A stretch of DNA of 64,000 nucleotides from RH-AL1 sp965198485 (GCA_965198485.1 CBDAPQ010000005.1:2604001-2668000), one strand, 5' to 3'. Positions 46,486 to 55,885 are shown, counted from the stretch's first letter. Translations and numbers: made by a program. The notes: generated by a model from the sequence alone, not told the origin.

Positions 46486-47887
46486 TCGTCGAGCGTCCAG
46501 AACGCGGCGTCTGACCGACATCAAGACGCTTATCCAAATCGCTTTCAATGTCCTCAAGGCTGCGGCCGTTGGTCTCCGGCACGAACTTCCAGGCAAACAG
46601 CAGGGCGGCGACCGTGAGCAAGGCAAATAGCGTGAAAGCCCCGCCGAGCGTCAGCAGCACGATGAGGTTGGGGAAGAACAGGGCCACAACGAGGTTCGAG
46701 CCCCAGTTCGCCATGGACGCGACGCTCATGCCCAGCCCGCGATAGGCCAAGGGGAAGATCTCGGCGACCAGCAGCCAGAAGATCGGCCCAAGCCCGATTG
46801 CGAAACCAGCGACGTAGACGGCGAGCGCGATTGCCGTGATCGCGCCGGCGGCCTGGCTGCCGATCGAAAGCGCGACGGCGAGCGCGATGAGGCAGAACAG
46901 CATGATCGCAAGGCCTACGAGTAGCAGCTTGCGCCGTCCGGCACGGTCGAGCAATAGCAGCGCCACCATGGTCGCGAGGACGTTGACGACGCCGATGCCG
47001 ATCGTCGGAAGCAGTGGCGAGGTCATGCCCGCCTGCTCGAAGATGCTCGGCGCGTAGTAGATCACCGTGTTGATGCCGGTCACCTGCTGGAACAAGGCAA
47101 GGCCGACGCCGACGATCAGCGGGAGGCGCGCTCTTGGTGCGGTGAACAGCGCGCCGAGCGACACGTCGCTCTGTTCGGTGTTAACGTCGCTGCGCAGCCC
47201 GGAGAGCTCGCTCTCGACATCCTCGCGCCCGCGCACCAATCGCAGGACGCGGACAGCCTGGTCGAAGCGGCCCTTCGAGGCCAGCCAGCGCGGACTCTCG
47301 GGAAGGAACAGCATGCCAAGGCCGAGCATGGTTCCCGGAATGGCGCCGACGCCGAGCATCCAGCGCCATGTGCCCGCCACGTTCGCGAACCCGTAATCGG
47401 CGAGGTAGGAGAACAGGATGCCGATGGTGAGGCAGAGCTGGTTCAGCGAGACGGTCGCGCCACGCTTCTCCTTGGGCGCCAATTCGGAAAGGTAGAGCGG
47501 CGTCAACATTGAGGCCGTGCCAACCGCGATGCCGAGGACGAGGCGAGCGATGAGAAGCATGGCGACGCCGTCGGCTGCGGCGCTGAGCAGCGACCCCAGC
47601 GTGAACAGCACGGCCATGACGATGATGATGGGCCGGCGACCGAAATGGTCGGTGAGGTTGCCGCCGAATCCGGCGCCGCCGACCGCTCCGATCAAGACCG
47701 CGGTCGTGACGACGCCCTGCATCCAGGCGCTCAGCGCATAATCATGCTTGATGTAGAGCAGCGCGCCGGAGATGACCCCGGTGTCGAAGCCGAAAAGCAG
47801 GCCGCCCAGAGACGCCACCGCGGCGACGAGGTAGAAACGCATTCCGCGGTCCGAAAAGGAGCTGGACCCGCCAGTTACAGGTGGCAA
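46478..47887 (-). CDS. Sugar porter (MFS) family transporter
   Basis: The 469-residue protein has twelve predicted transmembrane helices and the sugar-porter signatures GGLLFGFDTGVISGA, the DHFGRRP loop, the LYLSELAPKEKRG motif, PESPRWL between the halves, FQQVTGINTVIYYAP in helix 7 and PETNGRSLEDIE at the C-terminus. It should move a hexose or polyol with a proton. The sugar is not predictable here. The last residues overlap the photolyase gene on the other strand. Confidence 0.92.
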   Translation of the reverse strand: MPPVTGGSSSFSDRGMRFYLVAAVASLGGLLFGFDTGVISGALLYIKHDYALSAWMQGVVTTAVLIGAVGGAGFGGNLTDHFGRRPIIIVMAVLFTLGSLLSAAADGVAMLLIARLVLGIAVGTASMLTPLYLSELAPKEKRGATVSLNQLCLTIGILFSYLADYGFANVAGTWRWMLGVGAIPGTMLGLGMLFLPESPRWLASKGRFDQAVRVLRLVRGREDVESELSGLRSDVNTEQSDVSLGALFTAPRARLPLIVGVGLALFQQVTGINTVIYYAPSIFEQAGMTSPLLPTIGIGVVNVLATMVALLLLDRAGRRKLLLVGLAIMLFCLIALAVALSIGSQAAGAITAIALAVYVAGFAIGLGPIFWLLVAEIFPLAYRGLGMSVASMANWGSNLVVALFFPNLIVLLTLGGAFTLFALLTVAALLFAWKFVPETNGRSLEDIESDLDKRLDVGQTPRSGRSTIT

Positions 47888-47920
47888 GTGACGGAATTCA
47901 CACCTGCCGAAAGCTCGATG

Positions 47921-48304
47921 TCAGGCTCCCGCGCTTTGCAACGATGTCGACGTGACCGGAACGATGGATACCGATTCACCGCAGCCGCAGGCCGACACCT
48001 GGTTCGGGTTCTTGAAGGTGAAGGTCGAAGAGAGCTTGGTCGTCTCGTAATCGAGCTGCGTACCGAGCAGAAACATGAGTGCCTTCGTCTCGATCAGGAT
48101 AGTGACGCCTTTGTCCTCGACCGCTTCGTCGAGAGGATCCCTCGTCTGAGCGAACTCCAGTGTATAGCTCATGCCGGCGCAGCCTCCGTTCTTGACGCCG
48201 ACGCGCAAGCCGACGACCGGCGTGATCGAGGCGGCGATGAGATCACGCGCGCGCTCCGCGGCGCGCTCGGTCATCGTCATGGCAGCGAAACGAGGCCGAA
48301 CCAT
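47921..48304 (-). CDS. sufA: A-type iron-sulfur carrier SufA
   Basis: The 127-residue HesB/IscA-family protein carries the three cluster cysteines: one in NGGCAG and two in SACGCGE. The block GLRVGVKNGGCAGMSYTLEF and FLLGTQLDY fit the SufA group of Hyphomicrobiales. The ATG at 48304 follows AGGAGA at 5 bases. It is in the same direction as the suf genes, but about 820 bases of decayed opposite-strand sequence separate it from sufX, so it may have its own promoter. Confidence 0.88.
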   Translation of the reverse strand: MVRPRFAAMTMTERAAERARDLIAASITPVVGLRVGVKNGGCAGMSYTLEFAQTRDPLDEAVEDKGVTILIETKALMFLLGTQLDYETTKLSSTFTFKNPNQVSACGCGESVSIVPVTSTSLQSAGA

Positions 48305-48410
48305 CGCATTCTCCTGAAAAGTTGCTGTAGAGCATATGGGCGCAAACGACGTTCGACGAAAGCCCGGACGGCGCAGGCTGGACGAGTCCGACGCTGGATT
48401 GACCGAACGC

Positions 48411-48800
48411 ATGCGATTCACGTTGGAAGACCTCAGGCTCGGATTGCGAGACGTCGGCATGGCCGCGGCCGACGCTGGTAAGATCATCGCCTTGCCGTGT
48501 ACGGCGGCTCCTGTTTGATGCTGGTGTCTAATTTTTGACAGGCTAGTCAGGATGTCCGTGCCGTCGCCGCGACCGATCAGCCCTTCATCGATCGTAGCGC
48601 TTCGGAAATCGCCAAACGCCGTGGATGGCCACGGGACTGGTTGAATGACGGGGTCCGGACGGAACCCCGGCCTTTGCTCGTCGGGGTAGGTCGCAGTGAG
48701 TATGAGATCGGCCGGCGCTTCGATGTTCGGGCTGAGATACGCATCGGCGCCGTCGAGGGCGAGAAGGATCTTGTTGAGCGGGCGTCACGAGCACGCGATG
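48411..48800 (+). pseudogene. Remnant of a DUF6036-like nucleotidyltransferase gene
   Basis: From the ATG at 48411 one frame reads MRFTLEDLRLGLRDVG and AADAGKIIAL, then another reads AVYGGSCLMLVSNF, the GG-S core of nucleotidyltransferase-like proteins. A further frame reads SQDVRAVAATDQPFIDRSA, SEIAKRRGWPRDWLNDGV, and later FGLRYASAP. Together they resemble the start and middle of DUF6036 proteins, which often pair with a small partner in suspected toxin-antitoxin modules. The end is lost. Assignment is by pattern memory. Confidence 0.55.
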
Positions 48801-49111
48801 GCTGGCTTTCTCGACACCTTTTACATGAACCCGAACCGCCGCCAGGCGATGATCGACCCCGAGCCGCCCCTGCTCGTCTCGCCGAAGATGGACGCTTATC
48901 TCGCGGCCGTCGCCGAACACCTCGCGCGGCGCTGGGCACTCGACATTCCGGTCTGGACGGGCACTCCCGCTCGCACGTTGCATGAACCGGTTTTTTGGCA
49001 CCTCAGAGGCACTCAAAAATGCTTCTGGCGCAAAGTCCCTTAGCGTTTCGCAAGCGTATGATCTTCGTCGAAAACGATCCACTTCGTCGCGCCCGCACGC
49101 CGCGCGACTGA
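48798..49111 (+). pseudogene. Remnant of the partner gene of the nucleotidyltransferase module
   Basis: The ATG at 48798 reads MAGFLDTFYMNPNRRQAM, DAYLAAVAEHLARRWALDIP, then PARTLHEPVFW. After a single-base change near 49000 another frame gives KMLLAQSPLAFRKRM, IFVENDPLRRARTPRD and a stop at 49111. That continuation is a natural end, so the gene was one small (about 105-residue) protein. I know similar proteins only as uncharacterised neighbours of such nucleotidyltransferases. Confidence 0.6.
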
Positions 49112-49120
49112 CGCCGTAAC

Positions 49121-49501
49121 TCAGAACATGTCGAGCGAGATGCGCGCCTCGTCGGACATACGGCCCTGATCCCATGGCGGATCGAACACGAGATCGACGG
49201 ACGATCCCATGGCGCCGCCTACAGCGCCGACCGCCTCCTCGACAGAGGCGACGATGTCGCCCGCCACCGGACAACCCGGAGCCGTGAGCGTCATCTGAAC
49301 AGCGACGAGCCGGTTTTCCGGAACCTCGATCCGATAGATCAGGCCAAGCTCGTAGATGTCGCACGGGATCTCGGGATCGTAGACCGTTTTCAAAGCGGCA
49401 ACGATCTCATCTTGGAGACGCTGACGCTCCACCTCGTCGATCGCCGGCTCAAAAGACCAGCTCGGTGCGTTCGGAAGTACCTCTTCGATCGTGTCGGTCA
49501 T
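49121..49501 (-). CDS. SUF-system MIP18/DUF59 protein (SufX/SufT-like)
   Basis: The 126-residue protein has the DUF59 core: VYDPEIPCDIYELGLIY (about 41-57) and LTAPGCPVAGD with the reactive cysteine, ending in VFDPPWDQGRMS. Such proteins help load or mature iron-sulfur clusters. It is the sixth gene of the suf operon, 10 bases after sufS. In related bacteria sufA follows directly; here the decayed module intervenes. Confidence 0.92.
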   Translation of the reverse strand: MTDTIEEVLPNAPSWSFEPAIDEVERQRLQDEIVAALKTVYDPEIPCDIYELGLIYRIEVPENRLVAVQMTLTAPGCPVAGDIVASVEEAVGAVGGAMGSSVDLVFDPPWDQGRMSDEARISLDMF

Positions 49502-49511
49502 GTCCTCGAAC

Positions 49512-50753
49512 TCAGGCGAACAGCCCCTCGGCCTTGGTCAGGGCTTCGGCGAGCTTATCCACCTCTTCCATGGTGTTGTACATCGCGAAGGAGGCGCGGC
49601 ACGTTGAGGTGACGCCGAAGCGCTTCAGTAGCGGCATGGCGCAGTGCGTCCCTGCTCGCACCGCAACCCCGGAGCGGTCGATGATGGTGGCGACGTCGTG
49701 AGCGTGCGCTCCCTTCATCTCGAACGAGACGATCGCGCCCTTACCCGGCGCCTTGCCGAAGATCTTCAGCGAATTCATCCGCCCCAGCCGTTCCATCGCA
49801 TAATCGCCGAGCGCCTTCTCGTGAAGGGCGATCTTCTCGCGGCCGATGCCGCGCATGTAGTCGAGAGCGGAGCCGAGGCCAACCGCCTCGATGATCGGCG
49901 GCGTTCCAGCTTCGAACCGATGCGGAGGATCGTTGTAGGTGACCGTGTCCTGCGTGACGTCGAGGATCATCTCGCCTCCGCCGAGGAACGGGGGCAGCGT
50001 CTCGAGCCATGGCTTCCTGGCATAGAGCACGCCGATGCCAGTGGGACCGTAGAGCTTGTGCCCGGTCATGACATAGAAGTCGGCACCGAGATCCTGCACG
50101 TCGTACTCGAGGTGCACGGCGCCCTGCGAGCCGTCGACCAGCACGGGAATGCCGCGCTCATGCGCTAGCTTCACGATGTCCTTGATCGGCAACACGGTGC
50201 CGGTGACATTGGACATTTGTGTCACCGCGATAATCTTAGTCTTGGGCGTGATCGCGCGGGCGAAGTCGTCGGCCGTGATGATGCCGTCGTCGTCGCAATC
50301 GACCCACTTCAGCACGGCGCCCTTGGTCTCGCGCAAGAAGTGCCAGGGTACGATGTTGGCGTGGTGCTCCAGGATAGTAAGGAGGATCTCGTCGCCCTCG
50401 TGGATGTGCTCGGCACCGAAGCTGCGGGCGACGATGTTGATCGACTCCGTCGCCGACTTGGTGAACACGATCTCCTCGAGCGAGGAAGCGTTGAGGAAGG
50501 AGCGCACGCTCTCACGCGCAGCCTCGAAATTATCGGTGGCGGCGTTGGCGAGATAGTGCAGTCCACGGTGGACGTTGGCATATTCGTAGAAGGTCGCCTG
50601 GTTCATGCGCTCGACGACTTGCCGCGGCTTCTGCGACGAGGCGGCGTTGTCTAGGTAGACCAGAGGCTTGCCGTAAGGCTCGAGTGTCAACGCTGGAAAG
50701 TCAGCGCGGATCGCGGCGACATCGAGCGGCGCGACGATCGTCTCGTGAGTCAT
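49512..50753 (-). CDS. sufS: Cysteine desulfurase SufS
   Basis: The 413-residue group II PLP desulfurase frees sulfur from cysteine for SufBCD. The PLP lysine is in TGHKLYGPTG, and the persulfide cysteine is in RAGTHCAMP. It starts MTHETIVAPLDVAAIRADFPAL, the usual SufS opening. It is the second desulfurase of the operon (the other is at 54600-55739). No SufE is adjacent. Confidence 0.95.
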   Translation of the reverse strand: MTHETIVAPLDVAAIRADFPALTLEPYGKPLVYLDNAASSQKPRQVVERMNQATFYEYANVHRGLHYLANAATDNFEAARESVRSFLNASSLEEIVFTKSATESINIVARSFGAEHIHEGDEILLTILEHHANIVPWHFLRETKGAVLKWVDCDDDGIITADDFARAITPKTKIIAVTQMSNVTGTVLPIKDIVKLAHERGIPVLVDGSQGAVHLEYDVQDLGADFYVMTGHKLYGPTGIGVLYARKPWLETLPPFLGGGEMILDVTQDTVTYNDPPHRFEAGTPPIIEAVGLGSALDYMRGIGREKIALHEKALGDYAMERLGRMNSLKIFGKAPGKGAIVSFEMKGAHAHDVATIIDRSGVAVRAGTHCAMPLLKRFGVTSTCRASFAMYNTMEEVDKLAEALTKAEGLFA

Positions 50754-50804
50754 TCTGGTACTCCTCGCATTAACATCGTCCGCAAGCGCAGAAGTCGTTG
50801 CAGA

Positions 50805-52154
50805 CTAATTAGCTGGGGTCGCTCGTCCCTTGAGCCAATGCGCGATCTCAGCGCGGAACTGGGCTGCGAGACGCTCGTCGCCGACCTCGTCCGCCATCTC
50901 TCCAGCAAACGCCTCGAGAAGCAGCGCTTCGGCCTCTCGCCTGGGAATGCCGCGGGCGCGCAGATAGAACAACTGATCCTCGTTGAGACTGCCGACCGTC
51001 GCGCCATGACCACAGACGACGTCATCGGCGAAGATCTCGAGCTCGGGCTTGTTGTGCATCGACACGTCGTCGGAGAGCAACAGCGCCCGGCTCATCATCT
51101 TGCCATCGGTTTTCTGCGCCTGCTTTTGCACGCGAATACGGCCTTGAAAGACGCCGGTGGCGCTGCCATCGAGGATGTGCCGGAACTCCTCGCGGCCTTC
51201 GCAGCCGAGCCCCTTATGAACGACATCGAGCGTCGTGTCGGCGTGCTCCCTGCCTTGCAGCAGCGACACGCCGCGCAACCGGGCGTTCGAACCGTCGCCG
51301 GAAAAACGCATGAACAGCTGACGACGGGTCAACCCCTCGCCGTTGATGAGCGCGAACGAGTCGAATTTAGCTTCGCCACCGAGATCGGCGACGAAGGAAT
51401 CGATGCGCATCGAGCCCGGCTCTGTACGCGTGATCGACGATGTGTGCCGCACCTCGGCCTGGTCGCCGACCTGGAAGATCAGTGCCCCGTAGGTCTGTCC
51501 TGAGCGACCACCGCGGCCAAGGCTCGTTTCTGACACGGCCACCTTGGCGCCGGCTCCGACCACCACGAGCGAGCGAAAGAAACGTGCGGCGGGCTCCTGC
51601 ACCGCGGTGGCATAGACGATCTCAATAGGTTCGGGTAAATCGGCACCGACCGCCACCTCGATCACCACGCCGTCTTGCATCATCGCCGCATTCAGCGCGA
51701 GAATAGCATCGCCCTCGCCGAAGTCCTTGGCGGCGAGCAGATCGATCAGCTCAGGGCGTCCCTCGCCCAAGACTTCGGCCAACGAGCGCACTGTGGCGCC
51801 TTCAGGCAACGGGTCGGAGAGCGTGGGTATGAAAGTCCCGTCGACGAGGACGAGGCGACCACCGCCGAGGCTCGGCCTGCCTGCGAGATCCTGGTTGATC
51901 GCGCCGAGGGCACCCTCTTCCGGCCTCGGCGCCAAGGGAAGCGCCTTGCGCATCAGCGAACGAAGGTCGGTGTAGTGCCACGCCTCGACACGGCGATGCG
52001 GCAAACCGGCGGCGGCAAAGGCGCTAAAAGAGTTGTCGCGCATATGGCGCACGGCCTCCGAGCCGGGAAGCCGCGCCTTGGCGGCACCGTAGCTGTCGGC
52101 CAGCGATACCTCGGCGTCGGTGCGGGAAGAGACGATACGCGCGGGCATGGTCAC
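50805..52154 (-). CDS. sufD: Fe-S assembly scaffold subunit SufD
   Basis: The 449-residue protein is the SufB-like scaffold partner. The C-terminal core has GSMRIDSFVADLGGEAKFDS, DDVVCGHGATVGSLNEDQLFYLRARGI with the conserved His, and an EAxxLLxEAF ending. Its start overlaps the sufC stop (ATGA), so the two are translationally coupled. A second in-frame ATG two codons inside is possible. Confidence 0.95.
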   Translation of the reverse strand: MTMPARIVSSRTDAEVSLADSYGAAKARLPGSEAVRHMRDNSFSAFAAAGLPHRRVEAWHYTDLRSLMRKALPLAPRPEEGALGAINQDLAGRPSLGGGRLVLVDGTFIPTLSDPLPEGATVRSLAEVLGEGRPELIDLLAAKDFGEGDAILALNAAMMQDGVVIEVAVGADLPEPIEIVYATAVQEPAARFFRSLVVVGAGAKVAVSETSLGRGGRSGQTYGALIFQVGDQAEVRHTSSITRTEPGSMRIDSFVADLGGEAKFDSFALINGEGLTRRQLFMRFSGDGSNARLRGVSLLQGREHADTTLDVVHKGLGCEGREEFRHILDGSATGVFQGRIRVQKQAQKTDGKMMSRALLLSDDVSMHNKPELEIFADDVVCGHGATVGSLNEDQLFYLRARGIPRREAEALLLEAFAGEMADEVGDERLAAQFRAEIAHWLKGRATPAN

Positions 52155-52906
52155 TCCGCTGCCGTCTTGGTCGCAAAGTCGCGGTAGCCGGTCTGCTCCA
52201 GCTCGAGCGCCAGTTCCTTGCCGCCGGTGCGGGCGATCTTGCCGCCCGCCATCACGTGCACGGTATCGGGCACGATGTAGTTCAGCAGGCGCTGGTAGTG
52301 CGTGATAAGCAGGAAGGAGCGCTTTCCGTCGCGCAGCTTGTTGACGCCTTCCGACACAATGCGGATGGCATCAATATCGAGACCGGAATCGGTCTCGTCC
52401 ATGATCGCGAGAGCGGGCTCGAGCAGCGCCATCTGCAGGATATCCATGCGCTTCTTCTCGCCGCCGGAGAAGCCGACGTTGAGCGCGCGCTTCATGATGT
52501 CCTTACGGATCTCGAGCGTTGCGGCAGCCTCATTCACCTTCTTCATGAAAGCCGGCGTCGTCAGCTCCTCCTCGCCGCGTTGCTTGCGCTGCGCATTGAG
52601 CGCCGCGCGGAAGAACGTCATCGTTCCGACGCCGGGGATCTCGACCGGGTACTGAAAGGCAAGGAAGACGCCGGCGGCGGCACGCTCCTCCGGCTCCATT
52701 TCAAGCATATTTTCGCCGTTCAGGATGACCTCGCCGCCCTCGACATCATAGTCTGACTTGCCAGCGATGACGTAGGCCAACGTCGACTTTCCTGTCCCGT
52801 TCGGCCCCATGATCGCGGCCACCTCGCCGTCCTTCACGGTGAGATTGAAGTCGTCGAGGATCTTATTGCCCTCGATGGAGACGGTCAGGTTTCTTATGTC
52901 GAGCAT
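52151..52906 (-). CDS. sufC: Fe-S assembly ATPase SufC
   Basis: The 251-residue ABC-type ATPase powers the SufBCD scaffold. Walker A is GPNGTGKST (about 35-43), the signature is FSGGEKKRMDILQ, and Walker B with the catalytic Glu-to-Asp form reads LAIMDETDSGLD, as in SufC. The protein is soluble and has no membrane partner. It overlaps sufD. Confidence 0.97.
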   Translation of the reverse strand: MLDIRNLTVSIEGNKILDDFNLTVKDGEVAAIMGPNGTGKSTLAYVIAGKSDYDVEGGEVILNGENMLEMEPEERAAAGVFLAFQYPVEIPGVGTMTFFRAALNAQRKQRGEEELTTPAFMKKVNEAAATLEIRKDIMKRALNVGFSGGEKKRMDILQMALLEPALAIMDETDSGLDIDAIRIVSEGVNKLRDGKRSFLLITHYQRLLNYIVPDTVHVMAGGKIARTGGKELALELEQTGYRDFATKTAAE

Positions 52907-52923
52907 GGAGTTCTTTCAAGAAA

Positions 52924-53076
52924 AGCGCCCTTCTCCTCTTTTAGGAGAAGGTGGCCCTTGCGCAGCAAGGGAAGTGATGAGGGGTCGGGATACGCTGTTC
53001 GGCAAGCGCCTCCGATCCTTCATCCGTGCAGCGTTGCCGCGCCACCTTCTCTCGCTAGGAGAGGAGGCTGGGCTGC
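52924..53076. repeat. Intergenic repeat element of the kind common in Hyphomicrobiales
   Basis: The gap between sufB and sufC starts with CCTTCTCCT-TTT-AGGAGAAGG, a hairpin, followed by TGGCCCTTGCGCAGCAAGGG and GTGATGAGGGG, and ends with CCACCTTCTCT-CGCT-AGGAGAGGAGG, a second hairpin. This plan (two pyrimidine/purine hairpins around a GATGAGGGG core) recalls small dispersed intergenic repeats. In the operon it would be transcribed and could shape mRNA stability. Copies elsewhere cannot be checked here. Confidence 0.5.
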
Positions 53077-53080
53077 GGCT

Positions 53081-54559
53081 CTAACCGACGCTGCCTTCAA
53101 GCGAGATGGCGATCAGCTTCTGGGCCTCGACGGCGAACTCCATCGGTAGCTGCTGGAGCACGTCGCGAACAAAGCCGTTGACGATGAGCGCCGTCGCTTC
53201 CTCTGGATCGAGCCCACGTTGCTGGCAGTAGAACAGCTGGTCGTCTGAGATCTTCGAAGTGGTCGCCTCGTGCTCGAACTGCGCCGTGTCGTTTCGCGCC
53301 TCGATATAGGGCACCGTGTGCGCCCCGCACTCGTTACCGATCAGCAGCGAGTCGCAGTTGGTGAAGTTGCGCGCGCCCGTCGCCCTGCGGTGCGCCGAGA
53401 CCTGACCGCGATAGGTATTCTGCGAGTGCCCGGCCGAGATGCCCTTGGAGATGATCCGACTCGTCGTGTTCTTGCCGAGATGGATCATCTTGGTGCCGGA
53501 GTCGACCTGCTGGCGGCCATTCGAGATCGCGATCGAATAAAACTCGCCGCGCGAGCCGTCGCCGCGCAAGATGCAGGACGGGTACTTCCAAGTGATCGCC
53601 GAGCCCGTCTCGACCTGCGTCCACGAGATCTTCGAGTTCTTGCCGCGGCAATCGCCGCGCTTGGTCACGAAGTTGTAGATTCCACCCTTGCCCTCGCTGT
53701 CACCAGGATACCAGTTCTGCACAGTCGAGTACTTGATCTCCGCGTCGTCGAGCGTGATCAGCTCGACGACGGCCGCGTGCAGCTGGTTGTCGTCGCGCTT
53801 GGGTGCGGTGCATCCCTCGAGGTAGGAAACGTAGGCGCCCTGGTCGGCGATAATCAGCGTGCGTTCGAATTGCCCGGTGTTCTCCTCGTTGATTCGGAAG
53901 TAGGTCGACAGCTCCATCGGGCAGCGCACGCCCGGCGGGATGTAGACGAACGACCCGTCCGAGAAGACCGCCGCGTTCAGCGTCGCGTAGTAGTTGTCGG
54001 ATGTCGAAACGACGGTGCCAAGGTACTTCTTCACCAACTCGGGATGCGTGTGCACCGCCTCCGAGATCGGGCAGAAGATCACGCCGGCCTTGGCCAGCTC
54101 CTTCTTGAAGGTGGTGACGACGGAGACCGAGTCGAACACCGCATCTACGGCGACGCGGCGCTCCTTGGCGCCCTCAACGCCGGCCAGGATCTCCTGCTCG
54201 TGGAGCGGGATGCCGAGCTTCTTGTAATAGTTTAACAGCTCGGGATCGACGTCCTCGAGCGACATCGGACCCGTCACGCTCTTGGGCGCGGCGTAGTAGG
54301 TGATGTCCTGGAAGTCGATCTTCGGGTAACCGACGCGCGCCCAGGAAGGCTCCTCCATGGTCAGCCAGCGGCGGTACGCCTCGAGGCGCCACTCGGTCAT
54401 CCAGTCGGGCTCGCCCTTCTTGGCCGAAATGAAGCGCACAATCTCTTCGCTGAGACCCTTGGGCGCCTTGTCCATCTCGAATTCCGAGAAAAACCCGTAC
54501 TTGTACTCGGTGACGTCGAGCGACTTGACGCGGTCGACGGTCTCCTGAACGGCAGCCAT
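53081..54559 (-). CDS. sufB: Fe-S assembly scaffold SufB
   Basis: The 492-residue scaffold builds clusters with SufC and SufD. Motifs include YVSYLEGCTAP, NFVTKRGDCRGKNSKISWTQ, CDSLLIGNECGAHTVPYIEARN with the cluster-related cysteines, and DDQLFYCQQRGLDPEEA. Length is typical. The gene is separated from sufC by a repeat element of about 150 bases, the only sizeable gap in the front of the operon. Confidence 0.97.
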   Translation of the reverse strand: MAAVQETVDRVKSLDVTEYKYGFFSEFEMDKAPKGLSEEIVRFISAKKGEPDWMTEWRLEAYRRWLTMEEPSWARVGYPKIDFQDITYYAAPKSVTGPMSLEDVDPELLNYYKKLGIPLHEQEILAGVEGAKERRVAVDAVFDSVSVVTTFKKELAKAGVIFCPISEAVHTHPELVKKYLGTVVSTSDNYYATLNAAVFSDGSFVYIPPGVRCPMELSTYFRINEENTGQFERTLIIADQGAYVSYLEGCTAPKRDDNQLHAAVVELITLDDAEIKYSTVQNWYPGDSEGKGGIYNFVTKRGDCRGKNSKISWTQVETGSAITWKYPSCILRGDGSRGEFYSIAISNGRQQVDSGTKMIHLGKNTTSRIISKGISAGHSQNTYRGQVSAHRRATGARNFTNCDSLLIGNECGAHTVPYIEARNDTAQFEHEATTSKISDDQLFYCQQRGLDPEEATALIVNGFVRDVLQQLPMEFAVEAQKLIAISLEGSVG

Positions 54560-54599
54560 CCAAACTCTCCTTAAGCCGACCGCAGGGCGGTCGGAAACC

Positions 54600-55739
54600 T
54601 TACGCCGCGATGCGCGGCCTCATCGTCCTCACCGCTCGCGCGAAAGCCTCCGCGAAAGCCTCGATATCCTCTTGCCCCGTCGTCCAGCCGAGGCTGACCC
54701 GAATGGCGCTGCTCGCCAGCGTGTCGGGCACGCCCATCGCGCTCAACACGTGGGACGGCTTGACCCTACCCGCCGCGCAGGCCGAGCCGGCCGATACCGC
54801 GATGCCGTCAAGGTCGAGCTTCATCAGCAGGACCTGGGCATCGACCCCCGCGGCGGCGAAGCTCAATGTGTTGGGTAGGCGTGTCGCGCCTTGCCCGAAG
54901 ACGAACGCGCCCGGAAGCGCGCCCAACACCTTCGCCTGCAACGCGTCGCGCCACGCGACGAGTTGCTCTTCACTGGCGAGACGCCGCCGTTCCACCGAGG
55001 CGCAAGCGGCTCCAAAACCGGCGATGCCGACGATGTTCTCGGTGCCGGCCCTCAGGCCTTGCTCCTGGCCGCCGCCGCGAACGACGGCGTGCCCGAGATG
55101 GGGACGGCCGGGCGCGAAACAAAGGGCGCCAACACCCTTGGGCCCTCCAAACTTGTGCGCGGAAATCGCGAGAGCATCCACGCCGAGGTCATTGATGTTG
55201 CAAACGATCTTGCCGGCCGCCTGGACCGCGTCGCAGACCGCGACACCTCCCGCCGCATGCACAATAGCCGCGGCCTCGGCGACGGGCTGGATCACGCCGG
55301 TCTCGTTGTTGGCGGCTTGTAGCGCCAGCATAACGGGCCGGCCCGCGACCTGCCGCTCGAGTGCGGCGAGATCGATCATGCCATCCCGCCGCAAAGACAC
55401 GGTCTCCGCACGTTCGCCGAAGCGATGCCCGGCGAGAACAGCCGGATGCTCTCCGGCACTCATCAGCAGCCTGTCGCAAGATGCCAAGGTGGGCGTCAGC
55501 GCCATATTAAGCGCCTCGGTGCCGCCCGAGGTGAAGATCACGTTTTCGACGGAGGTGCCGACGAAGGCGCCAACCTCGCGCCGTGCCATATCCACCGCGG
55601 CCCGCGCCGCGCGGCCCTCGGCATGGATCGAGGACGGGTTGCCGGCAAGCTCGAAGGCAGCCGTCATGGCAGCGCACGCCGTAGGGTGCAGCGGCGTCGT
55701 AGCATTGTGATCGAGATAATGGCGGCGGACCAAGCTCAC
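54600..55739 (-). CDS. Cysteine desulfurase, NifS/IscS type (SufS2)
   Basis: The 379-residue PLP enzyme is the first gene of the suf operon. It shows YLDHNATTPL, the PLP lysine in SAHKFGGPKGVG and the persulfide cysteine in SAGSACAAG. It is a group I (NifS/IscS-like) enzyme, shorter and different in loop from the SufS at 49512-50753. In Hyphomicrobiales this gene stands at the head of sufBCDS, where it is called sufS2 or iscS. An ICE-type box 130 bases upstream suggests iron control of the operon. Confidence 0.93.
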   Translation of the reverse strand: MSLVRRHYLDHNATTPLHPTACAAMTAAFELAGNPSSIHAEGRAARAAVDMARREVGAFVGTSVENVIFTSGGTEALNMALTPTLASCDRLLMSAGEHPAVLAGHRFGERAETVSLRRDGMIDLAALERQVAGRPVMLALQAANNETGVIQPVAEAAAIVHAAGGVAVCDAVQAAGKIVCNINDLGVDALAISAHKFGGPKGVGALCFAPGRPHLGHAVVRGGGQEQGLRAGTENIVGIAGFGAACASVERRRLASEEQLVAWRDALQAKVLGALPGAFVFGQGATRLPNTLSFAAAGVDAQVLLMKLDLDGIAVSAGSACAAGRVKPSHVLSAMGVPDTLASSAIRVSLGWTTGQEDIEAFAEAFARAVRTMRPRIAA

Positions 55740-55868
55740 GACATTCCCGCTTCGGCCGATGATTCGACCCTTCGAAACACTTGCTTCGCGCCGCGCTCGC
55801 CATGCTAGAAGACGAAAGCCAATTTGGTCAGCAGGACCGTCGACGAGGTTCGCCCGGCGCGCGGAAGT

Positions 55869-55885
55869 GTTAGAATTATTCTAAC
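55869..55885. promoter_or_regulatory. ICE-type (Irr) iron-control box between the suf operon and a hydrolase gene
   Basis: GTTAGAATTATTCTAAC is a perfect palindrome with 8-base arms around one central base. It matches 12 of 14 fixed positions of the Irr box TTTAGAA-N3-TTCTAAA known from rhizobia. It lies 130 bases before the first suf gene and 89 before the hydrolase. The box includes TAGAAT, which could be the -10 of a rightward promoter. Confidence 0.75.

Noticed and set aside
48336..48518. 60-codon open frame next to sufA taken as a small gene
   Set aside because: Its second half fits the N-terminus of the decayed nucleotidyltransferase, so it is better described as part of that remnant.
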